Source: Synechococcus sp. BSA11S (GTDB lineage: Bacteria; Cyanobacteriota; Cyanobacteriia; PCC-6307; Cyanobiaceae). From it: a stretch of DNA of 64,000 bases. Position numbers and translations under genes: made by a program. Positions 46,943-55,446 of this stretch are shown here, piece by piece. Below the pieces are notes generated by a model. The model was not told the DNA's origin. It searched no databases and saw nothing but the letters and a program-made list of their open reading frames with translations. The DNA lies in assembly GCF_014224355.1 (NCBI RefSeq), contig NZ_VNWP01000002.1:62001-126000 (forward strand), written 5' to 3'. Positions within the stretch are counted from its first letter, which is position 1. Each line of letters opens with the position of its first letter.

Positions 46943-47350
46943 ATGGAAGCCAGCAAGGCCTTCGCCGCCATCGCCCTGGCCGCCGTGGCCTGTGATGGGA
47001 CGCTGGGCCGCGATGAGGCCAAGGCCCTGCGGGGCCTGCTGGAGCACCGGACCCCCTACGCTGACCTCACAGACCTCGCCATTGCGGAACTGTTCGATTC
47101 CCTTCTGGCTGCCCTGCGCCAGGGGGGGCTTGAGGCTCTCGTCACTGCCGCGGTCCCCGTGCTGAACACCGAACAGCGGGAAACGGCCCTGGCGGTGGCG
47201 GCCCAGCTGGTTCACAGCGATCGGGTCGTCCAGGCCAGCGAGCAGGTGTTCCTGCAGAGCCTGGCGGTTCAGCTCGCCTTGCCTGGAGGGAAGGCCGGGC
47301 AGATTCTCGCAGCGATTGAGGCTCTCAACCGCGACAGCCTGTCCAGCTGA
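46943..47350 (+). CDS. TerB-like (tellurite resistance B) domain protein
   Basis: A 135-residue all-helical protein with the TerB pattern: AFAAIALAAVACDGTLGRDEAKALRGLLE, in which the acidic DGTLGRDE would bind metal, followed by ALAVAAQLVHSDRVVQASEQVFLQSLAVQLAL. The family is linked to stress responses and membrane-associated complexes; no specific role is known in cyanobacteria. ATG 46943 is used. It precedes psb32 by 38 bases on the same strand. Confidence 0.78.
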   Translation: MEASKAFAAIALAAVACDGTLGRDEAKALRGLLEHRTPYADLTDLAIAELFDSLLAALRQGGLEALVTAAVPVLNTEQRETALAVAAQLVHSDRVVQASEQVFLQSLAVQLALPGGKAGQILAAIEALNRDSLSS

Positions 47351-47388
47351 GGGCAAACTGTGGGGCAACGATTCATCTCCAGGTTCCC

Positions 47389-48063
47389 GTGCGTCTGCTG
47401 CCCCGAGTGCTGGCTCTGTTCACCGCCCTGGTCATCCCCCTGCTGGTGCTGGTCCCGGCAACCTGGGCTGTGGGAGTCGGAGATCTGCCGGCGCCACCGG
47501 CCTCACAGCATCTGATCGATACGGCAGGACTGTTCAGTCGCGCCACTTCGGCCGAGCTGGAGCGTCGCCTGGCCGAGCTGGAGAGTGGCCACGTTCAGGC
47601 GAGGTTGCTCACTGTGCCCCGTCTCGACTACGGCCTGCAACTCGACTCTCTCGGTCAGCAGCTCCTGCAGGCCTGGTCGGGAGCGGAGCCCAGCTCCGGG
47701 GGTGACCTGCTGCTGCTGATCGACGCTCAGACCAACACGGCGGCTGTTGTCGCCAGCACCGAGCTGCTGGAGCAACTGCCGGCTTCGCTGCTGCGGGACA
47801 CCGCCGACAGCACCATGGCGGTTCCCCTGCGGCTGGGAACCCGCTATCGCCAGGCCTCTCTCGACGCCATAGCCCGTCTGAACACGGTCCTGCAGGGCGG
47901 GGAGGATCCTGGCCCCCCTCTGGAAGAGACGGCCGCTCCTGTGGTGAGCAACATCCCCACTCGGGAGGAAACCGCTGCGGGCAACGGCTTCCAGTGGGTG
48001 ATCGTGCTGCTGGTGGTGGGCACCATCGTGCCGATGCTCACCTGGTGGGTTTTCTCACGCTGA
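47389..48063 (+). CDS. psb32: TPM-domain protein, Psb32-like
   Basis: A 224-residue protein with an N-terminal signal peptide, a TPM domain and a C-terminal membrane anchor. The signal is VLALFTALVIPLLVLVPATWA. The TPM domain is about residues 40-165 (LIDTAGLFSRATSAELERRLAELE; GGDLLLLIDAQTNTAAVVAS). The anchor is VIVLLVVGTIVPMLTWWVF. The plan matches cyanobacterial Psb32, which protects and speeds repair of photosystem II. The GTG at 47389 is the start. The next gene, pxcA, begins six bases after the stop. Confidence 0.83.
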   Translation: MRLLPRVLALFTALVIPLLVLVPATWAVGVGDLPAPPASQHLIDTAGLFSRATSAELERRLAELESGHVQARLLTVPRLDYGLQLDSLGQQLLQAWSGAEPSSGGDLLLLIDAQTNTAAVVASTELLEQLPASLLRDTADSTMAVPLRLGTRYRQASLDAIARLNTVLQGGEDPGPPLEETAAPVVSNIPTREETAAGNGFQWVIVLLVVGTIVPMLTWWVFSR

Positions 48064-48069
48064 TCACCG

Positions 48070-49212
48070 ATGGCGCTGCGCAATTGGATGGGTGCCTTCG
48101 GCAAGGCACGCTCGAGCGATCTCGTCCATCGGCTGGAGCGTGCCTATGAGGCTGCCCTGCTGATTCAGAGCATCGAGATCGAGTTCTTTGCCGATCGTCC
48201 GGTTCGAACCGATCTCGAGCTGAGTGTGCCCCGCCAGGTGCGCAGTCAGATGCTGCGCCGCTTTCGTGCGGCCTTGCAGGTGTGTCGCGAGAGCATCGAG
48301 GAGATCCAGCCTCGCCGGCACGAGCTGGATTCCCAGCAGCAGCGTCAACTCCAGCTGATCGAGTCAGTCGAAGCCCGCTACAACTCACGCTCCGGCGCCG
48401 CCAGCCTGAGCCGCACCCCCGAGCTGTTGCCCCGCAGTCTGATGGGGGCTGTGGAGCGGGTGCGTCAGCAACTGGACCCGGAAGCCGAGGCCAGCGTTGT
48501 GGCGGGTTTCCGGCGCCGGCGGGATTCCACGCTGGTGTCCCTCCGCGTTCTCCTGTTGCTGGTGCTGGTTCCTCTGCTGATGCAGCAGGCCAGCCGCTCC
48601 TTCGTGATCTCTCCGTTGGTGGATCGCTTTGCGCCCCATGTGCCCTTCCTGAGCTACACCAAACCGCAGTTGGAGGAGGAGGCGGTGGAGAAACTGCGCA
48701 TCTACAAAGCCGAGATTGAGTTTGATGCTCTGCTCAAAGGCAGTGTGCTGCCCACCAATGAGGAGCTGCATCAGGCCCTGGCGACCCGTGCTGCCGAGCT
48801 CAAGGATGAGGCCGACCGTCAGAGCACCCGCGCGATCAAGAACGTGATCTCCGATGGGGTGGCCCTGTTGGGCTTCGTGCTCGTCTGTGTGTTCGGCCAG
48901 GAGGAGATCCGGGTCTTGCGGGGCTTCCTGGATGAAGCTGTCTATGGCCTGAGCGACAGTGCCAAGGCTTTCGCCATCATTCTGTTCACGGACATCTTTG
49001 TTGGATTCCACAGCCCTGAGGGTTGGACTGTTCTGCTGGATGGTGTGGCCAACCACCTGGGACTTCCCCAGCGGCAGAATTTCATTCTTTTGTTCATCGC
49101 CACATTTCCGGTGATTCTGGCAACCATCTTCAAGTATTGGATCTTCAGGTATCTCAACCGTGTTTCGCCCTCCTCCGTGGCCACCCTGCGCAACATGAAT
49201 GGGGGTGGTTGA
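48070..49212 (+). CDS. pxcA: Proton extrusion protein PxcA (CemA homologue)
   Basis: A 380-residue membrane protein of the CemA/PxcA family, needed for light-induced proton release and related inorganic carbon and sodium balance in cyanobacteria. The N-terminal half is soluble and helical. Membrane helices follow at about residues 158-180 (LRVLLLLVLVPLLMQQASRSFVISPLV) and in the C-terminal third (NVISDGVALLGFVLVCVFG, FAIILFTDIFVGFHSPEGW, FILLFIATFPVILATIFKYWIFRYLNRVSPSSVATLRNM). The last blocks are diagnostic. Its end overlaps cobU by 14 bases. Confidence 0.93.
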   Translation: MALRNWMGAFGKARSSDLVHRLERAYEAALLIQSIEIEFFADRPVRTDLELSVPRQVRSQMLRRFRAALQVCRESIEEIQPRRHELDSQQQRQLQLIESVEARYNSRSGAASLSRTPELLPRSLMGAVERVRQQLDPEAEASVVAGFRRRRDSTLVSLRVLLLLVLVPLLMQQASRSFVISPLVDRFAPHVPFLSYTKPQLEEEAVEKLRIYKAEIEFDALLKGSVLPTNEELHQALATRAAELKDEADRQSTRAIKNVISDGVALLGFVLVCVFGQEEIRVLRGFLDEAVYGLSDSAKAFAIILFTDIFVGFHSPEGWTVLLDGVANHLGLPQRQNFILLFIATFPVILATIFKYWIFRYLNRVSPSSVATLRNMNGGG

Positions 49213-49765
49213 GCGGCGACCGGTTGCGGGGTTGACTCTGGTGAGCGGCCCCAGCCGCAGTGGCAAGAGCCGCTGGGCCGAGCACCTGGCGGCGCAAAGT
49301 GGACGCTCTGTCCTTTACATCGCCACCGGAGCCCTGGCTCCGGACGATCAGGCCTGGCAGCATCGCCTCCAGCTGCACCAGCGTCGTCGCCCCAGAACCT
49401 GGACCACCTGGGAGGTGGAAGGGGAGCTGGAGTCGGCCCTGGCGCGAGCGCCAGCCGATCACCAGCTGCTGATCGACTCTCTCGGCACCTGGCTGGCTCA
49501 CCACCTCGATCTCGACGGCGAGGCCTGGGAGCAGAGGCAGGATGCGCTGCTGCAGGCTCTGCTGAGCTGCCGGGCTCCCCTGCTGATCGTCACAGAGGAG
49601 ACCGGCTGGGGCGTGGTGCCCGCCACGGCGATAGGCGGCCGCTTCCGCGATCGCCTGGGCCGGCTGCAGCAGCGCCTGCAGCCCCTGGCCCAGGCCAGCT
49701 GGCTGGTGATCCAGGGCCGTGCACTGGATCTGAGAACTCTCAGCCAGCCGGTGCCGGGACTGTGA
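49199..49765 (+). CDS. cobU: Adenosylcobinamide kinase / adenosylcobinamide-phosphate guanylyltransferase
   Basis: A 188-residue CobU/CobP enzyme that phosphorylates and then guanylylates adenosylcobinamide in late B12 synthesis or salvage. The P-loop is VSGPSRSGKSRWAE. YIATGALAPDDQAWQHRLQLHQRRRPRTW and TEETGWGVVPATAIGGRFRDRLGRLQQRL are the other family blocks. The guanylylated residue is normally a histidine in the second block (HRLQLHQ). It overlaps both neighbours (pxcA and trmL), which suggests one operon. Confidence 0.93.
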   Translation: MGVVERRPVAGLTLVSGPSRSGKSRWAEHLAAQSGRSVLYIATGALAPDDQAWQHRLQLHQRRRPRTWTTWEVEGELESALARAPADHQLLIDSLGTWLAHHLDLDGEAWEQRQDALLQALLSCRAPLLIVTEETGWGVVPATAIGGRFRDRLGRLQQRLQPLAQASWLVIQGRALDLRTLSQPVPGL

Positions 49766-50247
49766 GCGCCCTTCCCCGGGTGGTGCTGTTTCAGCCTCAG
49801 ATTCCGCCCAACACAGGCAATGTGGCGCGCACCTGTGCCGCCACCGGCGCCGAGCTTCACCTGATCGAACCGTTGGGGTTCAGCCTCGATGACCGGCAGC
49901 TCAAGCGAGCGGGGCTCGACTACTGGCCATGGGTGCCCCTGCACATCCATCCAGGCTTCGAGGCCCTGCTCGCCGAGCGGACCCGGCGGGGAGGACGTCT
50001 GCTGGCGTTGAGCAGCCAGGCTGATCAGCCCTATCAGCACTGGACCTACCGCAGCGATGACTGGCTCCTGTTCGGCCGGGAGAGTGATGGCCTGCCGCCG
50101 GAGCTGCTCGAGCAGGCCGACCAGCGGCTGACGATTCCGATGCCAGGCTCCGTGCGCCGCGGCGGTGGGGTGCGCAGCCTGAACCTCTCGGTGTCGGTCG
50201 CGGTGGTGCTGTTTGAGGCCCTGCGCCAGTTGGAGGCCAGCGACTGA
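49762..50247 (+). CDS. trmL: tRNA (cytidine(34)-2'-O)-methyltransferase TrmL
   Basis: A 161-residue SPOUT methyltransferase that 2'-O-methylates the wobble base of certain leucine tRNAs. Family marks are LFQPQIPPNTGNVARTCAATGAELHLIEPLGF, LLFGRESDGLPPELL and the knot IPMPGSVRRGGGVRSLNLSVSVAVVLFEALRQ. The GTG start at 49762 overlaps the cobU stop (GTGA). Length is standard. Confidence 0.95.
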   Translation: MSALPRVVLFQPQIPPNTGNVARTCAATGAELHLIEPLGFSLDDRQLKRAGLDYWPWVPLHIHPGFEALLAERTRRGGRLLALSSQADQPYQHWTYRSDDWLLFGRESDGLPPELLEQADQRLTIPMPGSVRRGGGVRSLNLSVSVAVVLFEALRQLEASD

Positions 50248-50391
50248 GCGATCAGACGCTGCCCAGATCGTGCCTGACGATCAGAGGGCTGGCCCCAGAG
50301 GGTTGTGCCGGATGGTTCAGGCCGCTACCCTCGGCGCGGCTCGGGGATGGTGGCTTCTCCACCGGGCCTTGTCCGACGGGTGAAATTCTCT

Positions 50392-51468
50392 ATGAAGCCT
50401 TCGCATCTGATCCTGCCGCTGCTGGGAGCCATGCCGGTTCTCTCGCTTGTGGCTGTCGGAGCTATCCCCGGCATCGCCGACGCGCGCCGCCCAGGTTTCG
50501 AAACGATGCCTGAGCGGTTGGAGGTCGAACCTTCGCTGTCCGGCGAACACCAGCTGCTGGCCTCCCTGCCGGCTTCGTTCCGCGACAAGCTCTGGGTTCG
50601 CATTCGCAGCGACATCACCCTTGAGGAGCTGGCCAGCCAGTTGCGGGTTCAGGAAACCCCCCTGGCCAAGCTCAACGATGTCAATGAAGACCACGGCTTC
50701 AGCCCGGGTGACTGGGTGGTGCTTCCCTCCCAGAAAGCCTCGGCGGCCAAACAGCTCGCTTCCCTCGATACCAGCCAACTCCGCCGCTCGGCTCCGCTGA
50801 GCGAGCCCCCGCCAGTGGAGGGCACCGGTGTGGTGCGCTTCGGAGACAACCTCGTGAAGCTGGCCCAGCGCTACAGGCTCAGTATCCAGGACCTGCTTCG
50901 GCTCAACCCTGGTCTTGAGGCCGCCCGCCTGGTGGAAGGCAGTCAGATCAGGGTGGCCCGGGCCCGTCCCACCCGCTCTCGCATGGTGCTGGGGCTCAAG
51001 CCCACGGGCAGTGGCGGGCTGAGCTGGCCTGATCTTCCCGGTTTCAACCGCCCTGGCGAGAAGCCCAAGCCGCCGAACCAGATCGGACGTGGTTGGATCT
51101 GGCCGGCCCGTGGTGTGTTCAGCTCCGGCTATGGCTGGCGCTGGGGCCGGATGCACAAAGGCATCGACATCGCCAGCAACGTCGGAACTCCGATCGTGGC
51201 GGCCCAGGGTGGTCAGGTGTCCTATGCGGGCTGGCACAGCGGGGGCTATGGCTACCTGGTGGAGATCCAGCACCCGGATGGCAGCAAATCCCTCTACGGC
51301 CACAACAGTCGTGTGCTGGTGAGGGTGGGCCAGCAGGTGGCCCAGGGCACCAAGATCTCCGAAATGGGCAGCACCGGGCGCAGCACGGGTCCGCATCTCC
51401 ACTTCGAGATCCACCCCCCTGGCCGTGGCGCTGCAAACCCGCTTCAATTCCTCCCCGGCAGAGCCTGA
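50392..51468 (+). CDS. Peptidoglycan M23 metallopeptidase with LysM-like repeats
   Basis: A 358-residue exported protein. Residues 1-25 are a signal peptide (LILPLLGAMPVLSLVAVGAIPGIADA). Two LysM-like modules follow (VRIRSDITLEELASQLRVQETPLAKLN and VVRFGDNLVKLAQRYRLSIQDLLRLNPGLEAARLVEGSQIRV). A C-terminal M23 peptidase domain follows with HKGIDIASNVGTPIVAAQGGQV and the second metal motif HLHFEI. Both zinc motifs are intact, so it is likely an active endopeptidase, not an EnvC-type scaffold. ATG 50392 is used. Confidence 0.92.
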   Translation: MKPSHLILPLLGAMPVLSLVAVGAIPGIADARRPGFETMPERLEVEPSLSGEHQLLASLPASFRDKLWVRIRSDITLEELASQLRVQETPLAKLNDVNEDHGFSPGDWVVLPSQKASAAKQLASLDTSQLRRSAPLSEPPPVEGTGVVRFGDNLVKLAQRYRLSIQDLLRLNPGLEAARLVEGSQIRVARARPTRSRMVLGLKPTGSGGLSWPDLPGFNRPGEKPKPPNQIGRGWIWPARGVFSSGYGWRWGRMHKGIDIASNVGTPIVAAQGGQVSYAGWHSGGYGYLVEIQHPDGSKSLYGHNSRVLVRVGQQVAQGTKISEMGSTGRSTGPHLHFEIHPPGRGAANPLQFLPGRA

Positions 51469-51483
51469 TCTCCATCTTGGTCA

Positions 51484-51513
51484 CCCCCCTCTCTCCTTGC
51501 TGGGAGAGGGGGG
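51484..51513 (+). terminator. Strong GC-rich hairpin, likely terminator between the M23 gene and tRNA
   Basis: A run of six C and TCTC pairs with GAGA and six G: 10 perfect base pairs, extendable to 12 with one G-T pair, and a six-base loop. It begins 16 bases after the M23 stop. The T tract is weak (TCGATCGTTT follows), so intrinsic termination is likely but not certain; it also insulates the tRNA gene 27 bases downstream. Confidence 0.55.
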
Positions 51514-51539
51514 TCGATCGTTTAAAGTCCTTACAACGC

Positions 51540-51613
51540 GGCTCGGTAGCTCAGCTGGTTAGAGCGTGGGATTCATAACCCCAAGGTCGGGAGTTCAAGT
51601 CTCCCCCGAGCCA
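51540..51613 (+). tRNA. tRNA-Met (CAT)
   Basis: A 74-base cloverleaf: acceptor GGCTCGG pairs with CCGAGCC, followed by discriminator A with no encoded CCA. The D arm is GCTC/GAGC, the anticodon loop is TTCATAA with anticodon CAT, and the T arm is GGGAG/CTCCC with loop TTCAAGT. The anticodon stem has one A-C mismatch at its loop end. It is not initiator-like (no C-A mismatch at the acceptor top and no three GC pairs). CAT could also be the lysidine-modified Ile2 tRNA; elongator Met is preferred but not proved. Confidence 0.93.
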
Positions 51614-51704
51614 TTGTGGCGAATCAGCGCCAATCCACTCCACCCACCCTTCTTCAGCCTGGTTGGCCTTCGCGGGGGTTGGGCTCGTTCCCTTCAGGGG
51701 CTTT

Positions 51705-52022
51705 TCAGCGCATCTCGATGGCGTTGAGGCGCTCGCGGAAGCTGGCGGAACCGCTGGATCCCCCTTCGCCGCCGGGTGCTGCCGGGGGGAGATTGGGTGC
51801 CGGAGCCGGCCCGGCATAGCGCCGAGCGCGCCCATAGACCTTGGGCCGCACATCCACCGCGCGCACCAGGGTGCCGGTGCGTGAGCGGCCTCCGCCGTCC
51901 TCGTCGCCGGGTTCCTCCCGGTTGAGCGGGCTGGTTTTCAGCTCATTGCGAAGCTGATTGAGCAGACGGAAGTGCCCCGTGTTGTTGTACTTGCGCAGCA
52001 GGACGGGGTCCCAGGACATCAT
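51705..52022 (-). CDS. Conserved cyanobacterial hypothetical protein
   Basis: A 105-residue protein with a conserved start (MSWDPVLLRKYNNTGHFRLLNQLRNELKTSPL), an Arg/Gly/Pro-rich low-complexity middle (VYGRARRYAG...), and a short terminal helix (FRERLNAIEMR). I recall such proteins in Synechococcus and Prochlorococcus but know no function. No signal peptide or membrane segment. Two adjacent ATG codons (52022 and 52019) can start it. The basic middle might bind nucleic acid. Confidence 0.68.
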   Translation of the reverse strand: MMSWDPVLLRKYNNTGHFRLLNQLRNELKTSPLNREEPGDEDGGGRSRTGTLVRAVDVRPKVYGRARRYAGPAPAPNLPPAAPGGEGGSSGSASFRERLNAIEMR

Positions 52023-52187
52023 AAAAAAGCTGTGGATGGGGTCGCGGCTTCAGCCGTCGTCGCCTCCTTCATCTTAGGGGCCATTGCTGCCAGGGTTCCG
52101 TGATAAATTGTTGCATGCGCAAGTGGTAGTCGGTCCGAGTTCGGACAGCCCGCCTGCGATTCCGTCCGTCACCCCCCTTCCTCACGC

Positions 52188-52778
52188 ATGTCCCGGCTCG
52201 TCGGTCTGCAGGCCCCTGATTTCACGGCCACCGCTGTGGTGGACCAGGAGTTCCAGACGGTTTCCCTCTCCCAGTACCGCGGCAAGTACGTGGTGCTCTT
52301 CTTCTATCCCCTCGACTTCACCTTCGTCTGCCCCACGGAGATCATCGCCTTCAGCGACCGCTACGCCGATTTCACCAGCCGCAACACTGAGGTGCTGGGC
52401 GTGTCGGTCGACAGCGAGTTCTCTCACCTGGCCTGGATTCAGACCGATCGCAAGCAGGGTGGCATCGGCGATATCGCCTACCCCCTGGTGTCTGACCTCA
52501 AAAAGGAGATCGCTTCGTCTTACAACGTGCTCGATGAGGAGGCCGGCGTTGCTCTGCGCGGCCTGTTCATCATCGACCCGGAAGGCGTGATCATGCACAG
52601 CACAATCAACAACCTCCCGGTGGGTCGCAGTGTCGATGAGACCCTGCGGGTCCTCCAGGCCTTCCAGTACGTCCAGGCCAACCCCGATGAGGTCTGCCCT
52701 GCCAACTGGACCCCGGGTGAGAAGACCATGAAGCCCGACCCCGTCGGCAGCAAGGAGTTCTTCGCTGCAGTCAACTGA
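52188..52778 (+). CDS. Typical 2-Cys peroxiredoxin
   Basis: A 196-residue thiol peroxidase that reduces hydrogen peroxide and organic peroxides with thioredoxin. The peroxidatic cysteine is in [21 protein letters not shown] and the resolving cysteine in [18 protein letters not shown]. The C-terminal YF-type motif region is replaced by a plain FFAAVN ending. The upstream 165 bases contain TCCGAGTTCGGA, an imperfect dyad, and an AT-rich stretch near 52100 that may hold the promoter. A clear terminator follows. Confidence 0.96.
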   Translation: MSRLVGLQAPDFTATAVVDQEFQTVSLSQYRGKYVVLFFYPLDFTFVCPTEIIAFSDRYADFTSRNTEVLGVSVDSEFSHLAWIQTDRKQGGIGDIAYPLVSDLKKEIASSYNVLDEEAGVALRGLFIIDPEGVIMHSTINNLPVGRSVDETLRVLQAFQYVQANPDEVCPANWTPGEKTMKPDPVGSKEFFAAVN

Positions 52779-52832
52779 CCGCACTCACTGAGCCAATCAC
52801 CCTGCTCTGATCGCTCCATGATCAGGAGCCAC

Positions 52833-52857
52833 GGGGGCCCCCACCGGCCCCCTTTTT
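52833..52857 (+). terminator. Rho-independent terminator after the peroxiredoxin gene
   Basis: GGGGGCC pairs perfectly with GGCCCCC around the six-base loop CCCACC and is followed at once by five T residues. It lies 55 bases after the peroxiredoxin stop and serves the plus strand. The clearest intrinsic terminator in the window. Confidence 0.88.
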
Positions 52858-52881
52858 GATGTCCGGGGGGGTCTGGGCAGC

Positions 52882-53535
52882 TCAGCCCAGCAGGCTCGCG
52901 AACAGTCGCTGACCGTCGAGCCCACCGGTGCGGGAGTCGCAGGCCCGCTCCGGGTGCGGCATCAGCCCGAGCACGTTGCCAGTGGGATTGCACAGGCCGG
53001 CCACATCGCCCACCGAGCCGTTGGGATTGTTCTGGTAGCGCAGCACCACCTGGCCGCTCTGCTCCATGGCCTCGAGAGTGGCCGGCTCGCACTGGTAGCG
53101 GCCTTCCCCGTGGGCGATCGGCAGACTGATCGCTTCAGCCTCTCCATAGTCGGACAGCCAGCGGCAAGCTCCTGGGTGCACCTTCAGGCCGGTGGGCTCG
53201 CAGATGAAGTGGAGTCGGCTGTTGCGGGTGAGGGCTCCGGGGAGAAGACCCAGCTCGGTGAGCACCTGGAAGCCGTTGCAGATGCCCAGCACCGGTCCGC
53301 CCCTGGACGCGAACCAGGCCACCTCCTCCAGCACCGGTGCGAAGCGCGCGATCGCGCCGCAGCGGAGGTAGTCGCCGTAGCTGAAGCCACCGGGCAGGAC
53401 CACGGCATCGAGCCCACTCAGATCACGCTCCTCATGCCAGAGGAACCGGGTAGGAATCCCCATGCACCCCTCGGCCGCCCAGCGCACGTCCCGGTCACAG
53501 TTGGAGCCGGGGAAGACCACCACACCAATCGTCAT
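52882..53535 (-). CDS. purQ: Phosphoribosylformylglycinamidine synthase, glutaminase subunit
   Basis: A 217-residue class I glutamine amidotransferase that feeds ammonia to PurL in purine synthesis. The nucleophile cysteine is in [10 protein letters not shown]; the oxyanion and substrate region is [19 protein letters not shown]; the catalytic His/Glu pair is in LMPHPERA. The start at 53535 overlaps the purS stop (ATGA), so PurS and PurQ are made together to form the PurLQS complex. Confidence 0.97.
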   Translation of the reverse strand: MTIGVVVFPGSNCDRDVRWAAEGCMGIPTRFLWHEERDLSGLDAVVLPGGFSYGDYLRCGAIARFAPVLEEVAWFASRGGPVLGICNGFQVLTELGLLPGALTRNSRLHFICEPTGLKVHPGACRWLSDYGEAEAISLPIAHGEGRYQCEPATLEAMEQSGQVVLRYQNNPNGSVGDVAGLCNPTGNVLGLMPHPERACDSRTGGLDGQRLFASLLG

Positions 53536-53813
53536 GCCGAGAGGCTCGCCCCGTTGGTGACAATCTGGCTCAGCTCCAGTTCCCAGTTCTCGATCACGGG
53601 ATTGGCCAGAAGCCTGTCGCTGAGCAACTCCACCCGGGAGCGGGCTGTGTCGGCATCGGGAGCTTCGATCTCCAGCTCCACCGCCTTGCCGATGCGCAGC
53701 CGGCTCACTCCCTCCACCCCCAGGCGGCCGGTGGCGGCGCGGGTGGCCTCGCCAGCTGGATCGAGAACCGAGGGCCTCAGGGAGATCAGCACGCGGGCGT
53801 GAAAGCGGGGCAC
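53532..53813 (-). CDS. purS: Phosphoribosylformylglycinamidine synthase subunit PurS
   Basis: A 93-residue PurS that links PurQ and PurL. It reads from GTG 53813 as [20 protein letters not shown], then a short helix, [35 protein letters not shown]. The frame is open far upstream and no ATG is present, so the start rests on homology. The stop overlaps the purQ start. Small and easily missed, but its position and sequence leave little doubt. Confidence 0.9.
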   Translation of the reverse strand: MPRFHARVLISLRPSVLDPAGEATRAATGRLGVEGVSRLRIGKAVELEIEAPDADTARSRVELLSDRLLANPVIENWELELSQIVTNGASLSA

Positions 53814-53911
53814 CAGGCAGCCAGAACGTTTGTTAAATCTTGGCAGCCGATGCTCCCCCTTCGCCAGGGCTCGATCCAGCTTGATAGGGATGAGACGGAG
53901 GAGACCAAGCC

Positions 53912-54292
53912 ATGCAAGGCCGAGCCCTGGCGCTGCCGGCGCGGCTGCCCTTCTCCGCCCCCAGCCTGATGACCCTGTTGGCGATACTCGTGCTGGGGCT
54001 CGGTTGGTTGTCGCGAGCGGCGGTCGGAGCCGATGAGCCGCCCAGCTACCAGGTGGAGTGCCGCCTGGAGGGTGGCCCCTGGAACCCGTGCGTGATGACG
54101 GTGGAATCGGTGGGAGAGCGCTGGTGGATCGACCTGGAGGGCCTGCGGGTGCTCTTCCGTCATGACGGGCGGGGCAGCGTGGAGATGCGCCGTTCCAGCG
54201 GTCCCTGGCAGCGCGTGAGCGGTAACTGGCAGGAGGACCATGCCCTCTGCTGGGATGGGCTCTGTGCCAAGGGCTCCTTCCCGCTGGACTGA
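53912..54292 (+). CDS. Exported hypothetical protein
   Basis: A 126-residue protein with an N-terminal signal or anchor (MTLLAILVLGLGWLSRAAVGAD, cleavage possible after VGA) and a small beta-rich domain of about 85 residues containing four cysteines (VECRLEGG, NPCVMTVE, ALCWDGLCAKGSF). The cysteines may form disulfides in the periplasm. I do not recognise the family. Start: ATG 53912, or the internal ATG 53969. It is divergent from purS and convergent with cobW. Confidence 0.6.
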   Translation: MQGRALALPARLPFSAPSLMTLLAILVLGLGWLSRAAVGADEPPSYQVECRLEGGPWNPCVMTVESVGERWWIDLEGLRVLFRHDGRGSVEMRRSSGPWQRVSGNWQEDHALCWDGLCAKGSFPLD

Positions 54293-54307
54293 GCGCAGGC
54301 GGTGCCT

Positions 54308-55444
54308 TCAGCCGCCGGCGCTGCAGGCAGCCCCGGCCAGGGCCTCCTCCAGCTCGTTGCGATCCAGCCGCAGGCCCAGCGCCACCAGCTCCAGACCAGG
54401 ACGACCTGCGTCGGCAGCAGGGGCGACGGGCTGGCGGTCGTACCAGCATTCGAGCCGCGGGCCCACCGCCTGGATCTGCAGGGGTCTGGGCTTGCCGCTC
54501 TGCCGCAACCAGCCCTTCAGGCGCAGAATCCCCTGCTTCACGATCTGCTCGATCAGCAGACTCTCCAGGGCCCCCCGATCGAAATCCCCTGGCAGCTGCA
54601 GCGCCAGCGACTGCATCGGCACATGGCTGTGGTCGTGGACGTGGTCGTGGGGCTCGTCGCTGTGGTTGTGGTCCTGAGGATGATCTCCCGGAGACCGGTG
54701 GTGCTGCCCGGTTGCCTGATCAATCCGATCAAGGCCGAGCATCAGATCGGCGGGCACGTCCCCGCGTGCCATCGGCAGCACGGCGACTCCAGGGCGGCAG
54801 AGCGGCCCCAGTTGCCGCTGCACGGCCTCGCGTTGGGAGGCATCCAGCCGATCGGCCCGGCTCATCAGCACCAGATCAGCCGCCTCCAGCTGATCCCGGA
54901 AGAGGTCCTCGAGGTCACTGAGGTGATCCAGGCTGGGGTCAGCTGCCCGCTGCCGCTCCAGGGCCGCGGGGTCCCCCACCACGCTGCCCTGGGCCAGAGC
55001 TTCGCCATCCACCACCGCCACCACGCCATTGACACGCGTGCGGGTGCGGATCTCAGGCCACTGAAAGGCCTGCACCAGTGGTTCGGGCAGGGCCAGACCA
55101 CTGGTTTCCACCACGATGCCGTCGAGGCGATCCGCCTTCTCCAGCAGGATCTGCATGGTGGGCAGGAACTCATCCTGGACGGTGCAGCAGAGGCAGCCAT
55201 TGGCCAGTTCCACCAGCCGCCCCTCCAGCTCCTCCTCTGGGCAGAAGCCGCAGCTGCGAAGCAGGGCTCCATCGATGCCCACCTCGCCGAATTCATTAAC
55301 CAGCACCGCCAGACGCTGGCCGCTGTTGAGCAGCAGCTGGCGCAGCAGGGTGGTCTTGCCGGCACCGAGAAATCCGGTCACCACGGTGACCGGCAGCCGC
55401 CTGCTGGCAACTGACGCCGGGGGGGCTGCGGGGGAAACGGCCAT
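54308..55444 (-). CDS. cobW: CobW-type GTP-binding protein (G3E GTPase, COG0523)
   Basis: A 378-residue metallochaperone-type GTPase. The P-loop is TVVTGFLGAGKTTLLRQ, followed by VNEFGEVGIDGALL, the CxCC metal motif in NGCLCCTVQ, VVETSGLALPEPL and the base-recognition segment LVLMSRADRLDAS. A histidine-rich stretch (about residues 245-275, HNHSDEPHDHVHDHSH) likely binds metal. The C-terminal CobW domain follows. Its place two bases after hupE and behind the cobalamin riboswitch points to cobalt delivery for B12; COG0523 members can also serve zinc. Confidence 0.93.
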   Translation of the reverse strand: MAVSPAAPPASVASRRLPVTVVTGFLGAGKTTLLRQLLLNSGQRLAVLVNEFGEVGIDGALLRSCGFCPEEELEGRLVELANGCLCCTVQDEFLPTMQILLEKADRLDGIVVETSGLALPEPLVQAFQWPEIRTRTRVNGVVAVVDGEALAQGSVVGDPAALERQRAADPSLDHLSDLEDLFRDQLEAADLVLMSRADRLDASQREAVQRQLGPLCRPGVAVLPMARGDVPADLMLGLDRIDQATGQHHRSPGDHPQDHNHSDEPHDHVHDHSHVPMQSLALQLPGDFDRGALESLLIEQIVKQGILRLKGWLRQSGKPRPLQIQAVGPRLECWYDRQPVAPAADAGRPGLELVALGLRLDRNELEEALAGAACSAGG

Positions 55445-55446
55445 GG

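Noticed and set aside
51540-51613. tRNA-Met as an integration site of a mobile island
   Set aside because: Both flanks hold housekeeping or conserved genes, no integrase is near, and I saw no repeated 3' end of the tRNA nearby.
52833-52857. Bidirectional terminator also serving purQ
   Set aside because: On the minus strand the stem is not followed by a T tract; only the plus strand fits.
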